DNA of 41,159 bases from Flammeovirgaceae bacterium UBA2786 (GTDB lineage Bacteria > Bacteroidota > Bacteroidia > Cytophagales > Cyclobacteriaceae), in contig DEIA01000040.1 in the NCBI GenBank assembly GCA_002352225.1, positions 10,488 to 51,646 on the forward strand, written 5' to 3'. This document shows positions 16,433 through 23,694 of this stretch, one piece after another. Position 1 is the first letter of the stretch. Each line of letters opens with the position of its first letter. The position numbers and the translations under genes are program-made. The notes below the pieces were generated by a model. The model was not told the DNA's origin. It did no database searches and worked only from the letters and a program-made list of their open reading frames with translations.

Positions 16433-18559
16433 ATGAGCCCCTTAAAAAACCTGACGCTCTTTATTCTCTTTCTTACTTCATTTCTTTTTGCTTTCGCAGA
16501 TAGAATAGTGTTACCGGTATGGCTACAGGTTGCCGGGCGCTTACATCCCGTGCTCTTACACCTTCCCATTGGCATTATCGTGCTGGCCGTATTTCTTTTA
16601 ATGCTTCGATCACAATTTAAGGCTAAACAATTCAGAAAATTGATGTCGTATTGCTTGGTGATTGCTGCCCTAACAGCATCACTCACCGCTTTTTTCGGTC
16701 TGCTATTGTCGGTAGGGGGCGACTATGGCGAAGCTTTACAGCGCCACAAGGTAAGCGGTCTTATATTGGGTTGGCTCAGTTACGTGGTTTTAGTATTCTA
16801 TCAGTCATCATCGGAAATTAAAGCACTAAAACGAGGAGGCATTGTGCTTTTGTTTGCCCTATTGATTTTTGTGGGACACACCGGCTCTGTACTCACGCAT
16901 GGAGAAAATTTTGTACTGGCGCCCCTCCAAACTTCTCAATCCGTTGCGTTACAAGATACTTCATTATATCAATTAGCTGTTAAACCGATACTGGATAAGA
17001 AATGCTTCTCTTGCCATAACGACTTAAAAGCGAAAGGGAAATTCGTTATGACATCAATGGAAAAGTTTATACAGGGAGGCGAAAGTGGTGCAGCGTTCAT
17101 TTCCGGCAATCCTGATTCCAGTCGTATGATTCAATACATACAGTTACCTCTTGAGCATGATAACCACATGCCACCCGATGGCAAACCCCAACTCTCTCAA
17201 TTTGAAATTAATTTATTACACGCATGGGTTAAATCGGGGGCTGCATTCGAGAAGAAAATAAGCGACTACAACCCAGTTGACACCCTGGTATTGTTGGCAA
17301 ATACAGTAACGGCTAAGTTACCAGACGCTAACACGGATTATACATTCAAACCCGCATCTGCTGACTTGGTTAAAAACCTCAACACTCCATTCCGTACAAT
17401 CTTTCCCTTATACACCAATAGCCCCGCATTGCAAGCTGATTTTTTTGTAAAGGAATATTTTAAGATTGAAGCATTGAAAGAATTGAATAAAATTAAAGAG
17501 CAACTCGTTGCACTTAATCTTTCCAAGATGCCGGTACGTGATGATGATCTTAGCCTTCTTTCAGCTTTCAACAACCTGGAAATCCTAAACTTAAATTTCA
17601 CCGCTATAACCGGTTCAGGCCTTTCTAATCTTAAGACATGCACAAAATTAAAATCAGTTTCATTATCCGGAACAAAAGTTACGGTAGAATCATTAAAACC
17701 CATTCTTGAATTACCTGCCATTCAAACCCTATACATCTGGAATACCAGCATTGGTGAAACCCATAAACTTGAGCTGGAGAGAGCGCATCCAAAAATCAGA
17801 TTCATTCATACACTCTTTAAAGACGAAAGCATTTTGGCTTTGAGTAAACCTATTCTAGTAAATGAAGGTGTACTCAAAAAAAATGATTTGATTCAACTAA
17901 AACATACCCTGCCCGGAGTAACAATTCGGTACACCCTTGATGGCCCAGCCCCCGATAGCATAAATGGCACACCCTATCACGAACCAATCCAGATTACCGA
18001 AACTGTTAGACTTCGGGCTATCGCATGTAAAGATGGTTGGTATTGTAGCAACGTATTTGAAAGCACCATCTATAAAGAAGGTGTTAACCCTTTACAGGTT
18101 GAGTTGTTATCTCCACCCGACAAGCAATACCCTGGCGAAGGTGCTGGTTCACTTACCGATGGGCGCAAAGGTTTTGTAGATATTTTCAAAGAGCCTGCAT
18201 GGCTTGGCTTCCGCGATAATAATTTTGAAGCTGGGTTCGATTTTGGCGATAATCCACCAACCCTTACCAAATTTGTAGTAAGCTATGCCGATAATCTGGG
18301 TGCTTATATCTTTCCTCCCACCGAAATACAGATTTGGGCTGGCACGAATAAAAATAAGTTAGTGCTTATTCATACAGAAAAATTTACTGAGCCTAAGACC
18401 TATCGTACACCTCAAATGAGTTTTATCAGTTTGATGCTACCCCCATCTAAGCATTCTTATTACAAAGTAGTAGCTAAGCCCATAACTAAACTTCCAGCTT
18501 GGCATAGTGGCAAAGGTCAGAAGGGTTGGCTCTTTGTGGATGAAGTGTTTTTTTATTGA
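16433..18559 (+). CDS. DUF2231 membrane protein with cytochrome c, LRR, beta-hexosaminidase-C-like and discoidin-like domains
   Basis: Multidomain protein of 708 residues. Residues 1-165 contain an N-terminal hydrophobic segment and a DUF2231-like bundle of four membrane helices with conserved His (GRLHPVLLHLPIGI, GHTGSVLTHGE). A planctomycete-type cytochrome c domain follows with heme motif CFSCH (C191, C194, H195) and the distal segment HMPPDGKPQLSQ. About 361-455 has leucine-rich repeats (LEILNLNFTAITG). About 481-550 resembles the chitobiase/beta-hexosaminidase C-terminal domain (VTIRYTLDGPAPDS). The end, about 555-708, resembles an F5/8-type fold. It lies 27 bases after the DUF1501 gene. 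It could be the membrane electron-transfer partner of the two exported proteins (inference). Confidence 0.85.
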   Translation: MSPLKNLTLFILFLTSFLFAFADRIVLPVWLQVAGRLHPVLLHLPIGIIVLAVFLLMLRSQFKAKQFRKLMSYCLVIAALTASLTAFFGLLLSVGGDYGEALQRHKVSGLILGWLSYVVLVFYQSSSEIKALKRGGIVLLFALLIFVGHTGSVLTHGENFVLAPLQTSQSVALQDTSLYQLAVKPILDKKCFSCHNDLKAKGKFVMTSMEKFIQGGESGAAFISGNPDSSRMIQYIQLPLEHDNHMPPDGKPQLSQFEINLLHAWVKSGAAFEKKISDYNPVDTLVLLANTVTAKLPDANTDYTFKPASADLVKNLNTPFRTIFPLYTNSPALQADFFVKEYFKIEALKELNKIKEQLVALNLSKMPVRDDDLSLLSAFNNLEILNLNFTAITGSGLSNLKTCTKLKSVSLSGTKVTVESLKPILELPAIQTLYIWNTSIGETHKLELERAHPKIRFIHTLFKDESILALSKPILVNEGVLKKNDLIQLKHTLPGVTIRYTLDGPAPDSINGTPYHEPIQITETVRLRAIACKDGWYCSNVFESTIYKEGVNPLQVELLSPPDKQYPGEGAGSLTDGRKGFVDIFKEPAWLGFRDNNFEAGFDFGDNPPTLTKFVVSYADNLGAYIFPPTEIQIWAGTNKNKLVLIHTEKFTEPKTYRTPQMSFISLMLPPSKHSYYKVVAKPITKLPAWHSGKGQKGWLFVDEVFFY

Positions 18560-18592
18560 TTTATAAAAACAAAAAGAATAATCGTCAAACAT

Positions 18593-18627
18593 AAAAAAAG
18601 GTCAGGCTACAAACCTGACCTCTTTTT
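18593..18627. terminator. Bidirectional terminator between the DUF2231 gene and the flotillin remnant
   Basis: An 8-bp stem AGGTCAGG/CCTGACCT (18599-18606 with 18614-18621) with a 7-base loop has a T-rich tail on the plus side and a run of A on the other side (18593-18598), so it can end transcripts from both directions. Confidence 0.85.
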
Positions 18628-18641
18628 ATTAGTTTTTATAT

Positions 18642-18968
18642 TCATTTTTTATCCTTCCCTTTCTCCTTCTTAATCGTTTCGCTCAACTGGGTTTGCTTCT
18701 CTTCTACTTCATCAGCCATCTTTTGCAATTCAGTGGCCACTTTACCTTTCAGATATTCTGGTAATTCCATATCGGCCAGGTTGAATATCATCTGTAACGG
18801 AGGTACAGACTTATATAATCCTGAAATAAAATTGACCGTAGAAGTTTTTCCATCGCCTGTTCCATTATTGCCACCGTCCCAAACGGTAAGTTTATCACTA
18901 AATTCCCGGAGACCAATTTTAATTTTTCGGATTTGAAATAAGTAGCTATTTGTGACTTGTAATACTGG
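18642..18968 (-). pseudogene. Start-less remnant of a second flotillin C-terminus
   Basis: On the minus strand, an open stretch ends with TGA at 18644-18642. Its last 83 codons align without gaps to the last 83 residues of the intact flotillin upstream (KLTVWDGGN... to ...GKDKK against ...GKEKK). By hand count 67 of 83 residues are identical. About 25 further codons in front include IRKIKI, similar to IKNIKI in the intact copy; before them is a TAG (18971-18969) and no ATG, GTG or TTG start in frame fits. It follows the 98-aa gene in the same frame across two tandem TAG stops. The simplest reading is a duplication of the flotillin cassette with loss of most of the second copy. This explains the 412-base gap between 18560 and 18971. 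Confidence 0.85.
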
Positions 18969-18971
18969 CTA

Positions 18972-19268
18972 CTATAACCATTTTGGTTTTGCAATATTCA
19001 TGGATAGTGTAACTAATAAAATCAGTGCCGCAAAAGAGATCAGAATTGCTAAGATCAAAAATCTCCTGTTTTCTCTTTTTATTTCCTGCACCATCAAGGA
19101 TCGGGCAGATGCTGACATAATTGGATCATTCTCAGATAGCGATTGAGAAGGTTTCGTTTTGAAGCTCAAACTATCCTTCATAGATAGCTTAGTCGCTTCT
19201 TTTCTCAACTCACGGTTCTTTACAAAAGAATCATGGGCTTGTTTCAAAAAGCCTCCGCCCAGCATCAT
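18972..19268 (-). CDS. Small single-pass membrane protein coupled to flotillin
   Basis: Protein of 98 residues, no recognised family. The N-terminal two-thirds is hydrophilic and basic/Ser-rich (MMLGGGFLKQAHDSFVKN...), with many Lys and Ser, followed by one strong transmembrane segment (about 69-90, ILAILISFAALILLVT) and a short tail ending KPKWL. Its ATG at 19268 overlaps the flotillin stop TGA (19267-19265) as ATGA, the usual mark of translational coupling. It ends with two adjacent TAG codons. Topology suggests a cytosolic N-terminal part and a C-terminal anchor; a partner of the flotillin is a reasonable inference but unproven. Confidence 0.75.
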   Translation of the reverse strand: MMLGGGFLKQAHDSFVKNRELRKEATKLSMKDSLSFKTKPSQSLSENDPIMSASARSLMVQEIKRENRRFLILAILISFAALILLVTLSMNIAKPKWL

Positions 19269-20833
19269 TTCTTCTCTTTACCCGGTTCTTTCTTCTCTCC
19301 TTCCGTCAGTTGAATTTGTTTAGCCTTGGCTTCATCGGCCATCTTCTGAAGTTCGGCTGCGGTCTTTCCTTTCAGGTATTCGGGCAACTCCATACCGGCC
19401 ATGTTGAATATCTCCTGCAACGGAGGTACGGATTTATATAATCCAGAAATAAAATTGGCCGTAGAAGTTTTTCCATCGCCTGTTCCACCATTACCACCAT
19501 CCCACACGGTAAGTTTATCGATCTTAATATTTTTAATGGCTTCAGTTTGCAACCGAACCAGTTCCGGTAATTTATCTACAATCAACAACAACACCGCATC
19601 GCGTGCATTATCACCCGAAGCATGTACAATTTGTTGTAAGCCTTGTGCTTGCTTAGTTAATATTTCAAACATACCACGCGCTTCGGCTTCCAACTTGGCA
19701 AAGATTGCATCGGCTTCACCTTTTGCACGCTCGCGCAATTTCTCAGCATCAGCCTGTGCTTCAATAATGGCTTTCTGTTTCTGGATTTCGGCTGCTACCA
19801 CAATGTTGGCATTTTGCGAGGCCCGGTCACGCTCGGCACGCGCCTGTTCCGCTTTCTGTTCTGCCAGATATGCTTCTTCCAGCGCTTTGGCGGCCTGCAC
19901 TTTTTCTGCGGCTATCGCTTTCTTCAATGCTTCGGCTTCACGTTCCCTACGTTTCGCATCCGAATCGGCAATCGCAATCTTAGATTGATTTTCTCCTGTT
20001 ACCGCCAGCGCATTGGCTTCCGCTGATTTAATACGGGTGTCGCGTTCGGCTTCTACTTTACCAATCTGCTCATCGCGTTTGGCACCGGCAATTAAAACCT
20101 CTTTGTCTTTAATGGTTACAGCCACTTGTGTATCGCGGTCGCGCACCATCTCCGATACTTTAATATCGCGTTCTTTCTCTGCTTCTGTTTTACCAATATC
20201 ACCCAGTCGCTCCTGATCAGCCACGCGAATTTTTGCTTCATTAATAGCTTTGGCTGCTGCTTCTTTACCTAATGCAGCAATGTAACCGCTCTCGTCTTTT
20301 ATATCGGTTATGTTTACGTTAATCAGTTTTAGACCGATCTTTTTCAGTTCAACTTCTACGTTATGCGACACATTCAGCAAAAATTTATCGCGATTGGTGT
20401 TAATCTCTTCAATGTCCATCATGGCTACCACCAAACGCATCTGGCCTACAATAATATCGTGCGCCAGGGCATGTACATCCGGACGCTGCAAGCCCAGCAG
20501 GCGCTCAGCTGCATTTTCCATTACACCGCCTTCGGTAGAAATACCAACGGTAAATTTTGATGGTACATCTACCCGAATATTTTGTTTACTCAATGCATTG
20601 GTAAGATTTACTTCAATAGAAATAGGAGTTAAATCCATAAAGGAATAATCCTGAAACACGGGCCAGATGAAAGCAGCACCTCCGTGGATACACTTGGCCG
20701 ATCCGCCCCCTCCTACTTTACCATACACCACTAAAATCCGATCGGACGGGCATCGTTTATACCTCCGCAACACGGTGGTGATCATAACAAAAATGAAGAG
20801 ACCGACAATTGCGATAATGGGCAGGGTAAACAT
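19265..20833 (-). CDS. Flotillin-family (SPFH) membrane scaffold protein
   Basis: Protein of 522 residues that oligomerises on the membrane in microdomain-like assemblies. It has an N-terminal hydrophobic hairpin/anchor (about 2-22), the SPFH domain (about 30-190), a long Glu/Ala/Lys-rich coiled coil (about 190-400) with repeats such as EAEALKKAIAAEK, and a C-terminal region (about 440-522) with VWDGGNGGTGDGKTS. The start is ATG 20833. An NfeD-like gene ends 9 bases upstream, matching the usual flotillin/NfeD pairing. A 98-aa membrane gene overlaps its stop. Its own C-terminus is duplicated downstream as a remnant. Flotillins are well described; the downstream partner is not. Confidence 0.93.
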   Translation of the reverse strand: MFTLPIIAIVGLFIFVMITTVLRRYKRCPSDRILVVYGKVGGGGSAKCIHGGAAFIWPVFQDYSFMDLTPISIEVNLTNALSKQNIRVDVPSKFTVGISTEGGVMENAAERLLGLQRPDVHALAHDIIVGQMRLVVAMMDIEEINTNRDKFLLNVSHNVEVELKKIGLKLINVNITDIKDESGYIAALGKEAAAKAINEAKIRVADQERLGDIGKTEAEKERDIKVSEMVRDRDTQVAVTIKDKEVLIAGAKRDEQIGKVEAERDTRIKSAEANALAVTGENQSKIAIADSDAKRREREAEALKKAIAAEKVQAAKALEEAYLAEQKAEQARAERDRASQNANIVVAAEIQKQKAIIEAQADAEKLRERAKGEADAIFAKLEAEARGMFEILTKQAQGLQQIVHASGDNARDAVLLLIVDKLPELVRLQTEAIKNIKIDKLTVWDGGNGGTGDGKTSTANFISGLYKSVPPLQEIFNMAGMELPEYLKGKTAAELQKMADEAKAKQIQLTEGEKKEPGKEKK

Positions 20834-20842
20834 ACGTTATCT

Positions 20843-21418
20843 TTATTTTGATGTAACTAAAAGGATATTATTATTTATAATCTGAACAACACGTGCTAAT
20901 TGGCCGGTAGCGAGAGGTTCTTCATCGTCAGTCATGGCATCTAAGGTACGTACTGCCCCACTCACTTTCACCTGCACTTTACCAAGCGCAGCCCGTTTTG
21001 CCTGAATAGTTAAATAAACCTCACCGGTTTGGCCAACTGCGCTTTGAATTTTCATGGTACCATCGGCACCTGATTTAGTCATTAAATAGAACAGGCCAGC
21101 CATTAGGCCCATCATTAACAAGCCTGCTATTACGGCCAGAACTAAAGATACTGCATTAGAGTACCCGGCCTCAATACAGGCAATGCCCGTCCAGGCAAAA
21201 ATGGTAAAGAACCCTATCAGATTTTTTAAGGTTAGAAATTGAAATGGTATGCCATGATCGGCCTCAATTTCTGCATCGGGCAAGTCATCGGGCGATTCGG
21301 CTCCGAAAAAAGAAAGCGCTAATTGCAAGACAAAGAACAGCGTAAAGGGTACTGCTATGCTCCAGTAAATTTTCAGCATGGGGCTCAGCCCTTCCCACCA
21401 TGTACCAAATGCTTCCAT
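20843..21418 (-). CDS. NfeD-like membrane protein, flotillin partner
   Basis: Protein of 191 residues with three or four hydrophobic segments (about 17-38, 63-82, 86-112) and a C-terminal OB-like domain (about 118-190: AVGQTGEVYLTIQ, GKVQVKVSG, ATGQLARVVQIINNNILLV). This matches short NfeD/YuaF-type proteins that accompany flotillins. The chosen start is ATG 21418-21416 (MEAFGTWWEGL). An open frame from TTG at 21535 exists, but it would run through the dnaN terminator hairpin. The flotillin follows after 9 bases, so they are one operon with the 98-aa gene. Confidence 0.85.
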   Translation of the reverse strand: MEAFGTWWEGLSPMLKIYWSIAVPFTLFFVLQLALSFFGAESPDDLPDAEIEADHGIPFQFLTLKNLIGFFTIFAWTGIACIEAGYSNAVSLVLAVIAGLLMMGLMAGLFYLMTKSGADGTMKIQSAVGQTGEVYLTIQAKRAALGKVQVKVSGAVRTLDAMTDDEEPLATGQLARVVQIINNNILLVTSK

Positions 21419-21497
21419 AGACAATTTTTGATAAGATAATTCAGAAATTGATGAATTACAAGTGCTTAAAGTAACCTTATCAGCTTCGTAAAAGCTC

Positions 21498-21527
21498 AAA
21501 AAAAAGAGTTGCGCTTGCAACTCTTTT
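21498..21527 (-). terminator. Rho-independent terminator of dnaN
   Basis: A perfect 11-bp stem (21502-21512 with 21517-21527) with a 4-base loop is followed on the minus strand by a T-run (21505-21498). It lies 25 bases after the dnaN stop and fixes the start of the NfeD-like gene downstream of it. Confidence 0.9.
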
Positions 21528-21552
21528 AATTTCAAGGACAGTGATATGCTTG

Positions 21553-22677
21553 TTATGCGTATGTATTCAGCATAACCGGCATTACCAGCATGAGTATGTC
21601 TTCGCCTTTATCTTTTTCGATAGGAAGAATAACACCGGCTTTATTAGGTGCCGACATATTGAGTTTAATCTGGTCGGTATCCAGGTTAGTTAGCATTTCA
21701 ATTAGAAACTTGGCATTAAATCCAATCTCAATATCGTCACCTTCATGCTCGCAGGAAAGTCGCTCGTTTGCTTCATTAGAGAAATCCAAATCTTCGGCCG
21801 ACACCTGCAACTCGCTTCCTGTAATTTTTAAGCGAACCTGATGGGTGGTTTTGTTGGCATAAATAGAGATACGCTTCAATGATCCCAACAAATCTGTACG
21901 GCTGATTGTCATCTTAATTGGGTTCTGAGAAGGAATTACATTTTCATAATCCGGGAAACGCTCATCAATCAAACGGCAGATCATGCGAATGTTGCCAAAC
22001 TTGAAGAACGCATTCGACATGTTGAAATCGATGGTTACATCGGTATTTTCTGTTGGCAACGTAGCTTTTAATAAGTTAAGGGCTTTGCGCGGAATGATGA
22101 TTGAGTTTCCGTTATCCGATTTAATATCTGTTCTGCGATACCGCACCAGTCGGTGGCCATCGGTTGCTACAAATGTGGTGTTCTTTTCGCCCAGGTTTAC
22201 GTACACGCCTGTCATGGCCGGGCGAAGTTCATCGCTGCTGGTTGCAAAAATGGTATTGTTAACGGCACGGGCAAGCACTTCGGTTGAAATAGAGGCCGAG
22301 AAGTCGTTTGACACGGAAGGTACTTTTGGAAAGTCCGTAGCATTTTCGCCCGATAATTTATACCGGCCGTTATCTGAACTAATTTCAATGCTGTAGGTTG
22401 ATTCATCAATCGAAAAAGTTACCGGTTGATCGGGTAGGTTCTTTAAGGTATCTAAAAGAATACGGGCCGGAACGGCAATATTACCACGCTCTTTAGACTC
22501 AATACCCAGTTCGGTAATCATCGAAGTTTGTAAATCGGATGCGGTTACCGTTAAACTGCTTTTATCGATTTCAAAAAGAAAGTTTTCTAAGATTGGTACT
22601 ACCGGGTTGGTAGTAATTACACCGTTGATATTGGATAGCTGCTTAAGCAGGTAGCTTGAGTTAACAATAAACTTCAT
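21553..22677 (-). CDS. dnaN: DNA polymerase III beta subunit (sliding clamp)
   Basis: Dimeric ring clamp that tethers the replicative polymerase. The protein is 374 residues, the family's normal size, beginning MKFIVNSSYLLKQL. The three repeated clamp domains are visible, with GRYKLSGENATDFPKVP in the first and FATDGHRLVRYRR in the second (the well-conserved TDGHRL signature). The end, LMLVMPVML, is the typical IxPMRL-like clamp C-terminus. It has its own terminators on both sides, so it is a single-gene transcript. It is not next to dnaA here, so no origin is implied. Confidence 0.97.
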   Translation of the reverse strand: MKFIVNSSYLLKQLSNINGVITTNPVVPILENFLFEIDKSSLTVTASDLQTSMITELGIESKERGNIAVPARILLDTLKNLPDQPVTFSIDESTYSIEISSDNGRYKLSGENATDFPKVPSVSNDFSASISTEVLARAVNNTIFATSSDELRPAMTGVYVNLGEKNTTFVATDGHRLVRYRRTDIKSDNGNSIIIPRKALNLLKATLPTENTDVTIDFNMSNAFFKFGNIRMICRLIDERFPDYENVIPSQNPIKMTISRTDLLGSLKRISIYANKTTHQVRLKITGSELQVSAEDLDFSNEANERLSCEHEGDDIEIGFNAKFLIEMLTNLDTDQIKLNMSAPNKAGVILPIEKDKGEDILMLVMPVMLNTYA

Positions 22678-22717
22678 TGTAAATCAGTAATTTGTGGTTG
22701 TATAGGGCGGTAAAGTT

Positions 22718-22760
22718 ATAAAGAAAAACCAATCCTGAAAATGAATAAACGGGTTGGTTT
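22718..22760 (-). terminator. Terminator of the gldA-F-G-DUF4340 operon
   Basis: Arms of 10 bases (22726-22735 with 22751-22760), with one C-A mismatch, are followed on the minus strand by TTCTTT. The stem begins inside the stop codon of the DUF4340 gene and separates it from dnaN. Confidence 0.55.
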
Positions 22761-23694
22761 ATTTGCCAAAATAAGTTCGTTTTCGGCCAATTGCTTCGCG
22801 GTTGGCCCGGCTAAGTACAAGCCAGGTTTCTTCATTCAATCTGGCTAAAGGCTCTGCCCCTTTTTGTGTGGGTAAATACACTTCCAATACATAGTTACGA
22901 TTAGCAATGTCTGTAATTTGTATACTGAATTCTGGCCCGGCTTTAATCAAACTATCGAGGGGTAACTCGCCCTTTACAATAAAACGATTAGCCTGCACCA
23001 ACGAAACCGCATCCAGGTAATTGTTAAGCTTGGCTGTATCGGCTTCAGGCATTCCGGATATCCCAATAAAAGTTTGCTGCATGGCTATTGCAAAGTCTTC
23101 TTTCTGCTGATTATGGAAAGTGGCTGTTAAGGATTTAAAATTCTGCCAGTTAAAATTAAAAATCCACTTATCGCGCCATTCTATGGCCGGAAGTTCAAAA
23201 ACAGAAGCAATGTATAACCGATACCCCGGTATTTGCACTACATAAGGCACCCCATCCGGCATTTGAAAGTAGGTTTCTGTTTTACGATTGTTGCCTCCTA
23301 CCCAAAATTGCTTTACCAGATTTTCACCGTCATATAATTGTATTTCTCTTCCGGTGTTTTTGATGTGGTTGCTGACGGAGTCCTGAATGGATGCAGCTAC
23401 TTCTCTACGGGGTTCTGTTTGAAGTAACGTTGCAAACAGGATTTTTATCATCTGCTGATCGGCATCAAACACATTGTTCACCCTCCACTTACCATTGGCA
23501 AAATGAAGTTCCACGGGTTCGCCAACCACCGGTTTTATAACCACCTTACTTATATTAGTCTGATCATCAACCTTAAATAATTGTTTATCAACAGAAGTAG
23601 AGCTCGTGTTGGTGCTTATGTAAAGCAAAAACATCAAGACCAGGATTGATACCCCCAGTAAAATTAACAGCCGTATATTTCTATTCTCCTGCAT
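22759..23694 (-). CDS. DUF4340-type membrane-anchored protein, fourth gene of the gld operon
   Basis: Protein of 311 residues with one N-terminal membrane segment (about 8-26, IRLLILLGVSILVLMFLLYI) and a large periplasmic part, with repeated short beta-rich units (FKVDDQTNISKVVIK, KQFWVGGNN) typical of DUF4340. Its ATG (23694-23692) shares one base with the gldG stop (TGATG), so it is translationally coupled to the gliding ABC-transporter genes. DUF4340 proteins follow gldG-like genes in other bacteria, so it may be an accessory subunit of the same complex. The exact role is unknown. Confidence 0.75.
   Translation of the reverse strand: MQENRNIRLLILLGVSILVLMFLLYISTNTSSTSVDKQLFKVDDQTNISKVVIKPVVGEPVELHFANGKWRVNNVFDADQQMIKILFATLLQTEPRREVAASIQDSVSNHIKNTGREIQLYDGENLVKQFWVGGNNRKTETYFQMPDGVPYVVQIPGYRLYIASVFELPAIEWRDKWIFNFNWQNFKSLTATFHNQQKEDFAIAMQQTFIGISGMPEADTAKLNNYLDAVSLVQANRFIVKGELPLDSLIKAGPEFSIQITDIANRNYVLEVYLPTQKGAEPLARLNEETWLVLSRANREAIGRKRTYFGK

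Noticed and set aside
18788..18994. 68-codon minus-strand frame over the flotillin remnant
   Set aside because: It is in a different frame from the remnant's homology; the homologous frame ends at 18642.
19401..19988. 195-codon open frame on the plus strand, Ala/Ser/Cys-rich
   Set aside because: It is the mirror of the Glu/Ala/Lys coiled-coil part of the flotillin gene; the codon bias of the sense strand explains it.
21419..21535. 39-codon upstream extension of the NfeD-like protein from TTG
   Set aside because: It would translate through the dnaN terminator hairpin; ATG 21418 fits the membrane protein start.
21553..22677. dnaN as a sign of a replication origin
   Set aside because: No dnaA, no DnaA-box cluster seen nearby, and dnaN is flanked by unrelated genes with its own terminators.
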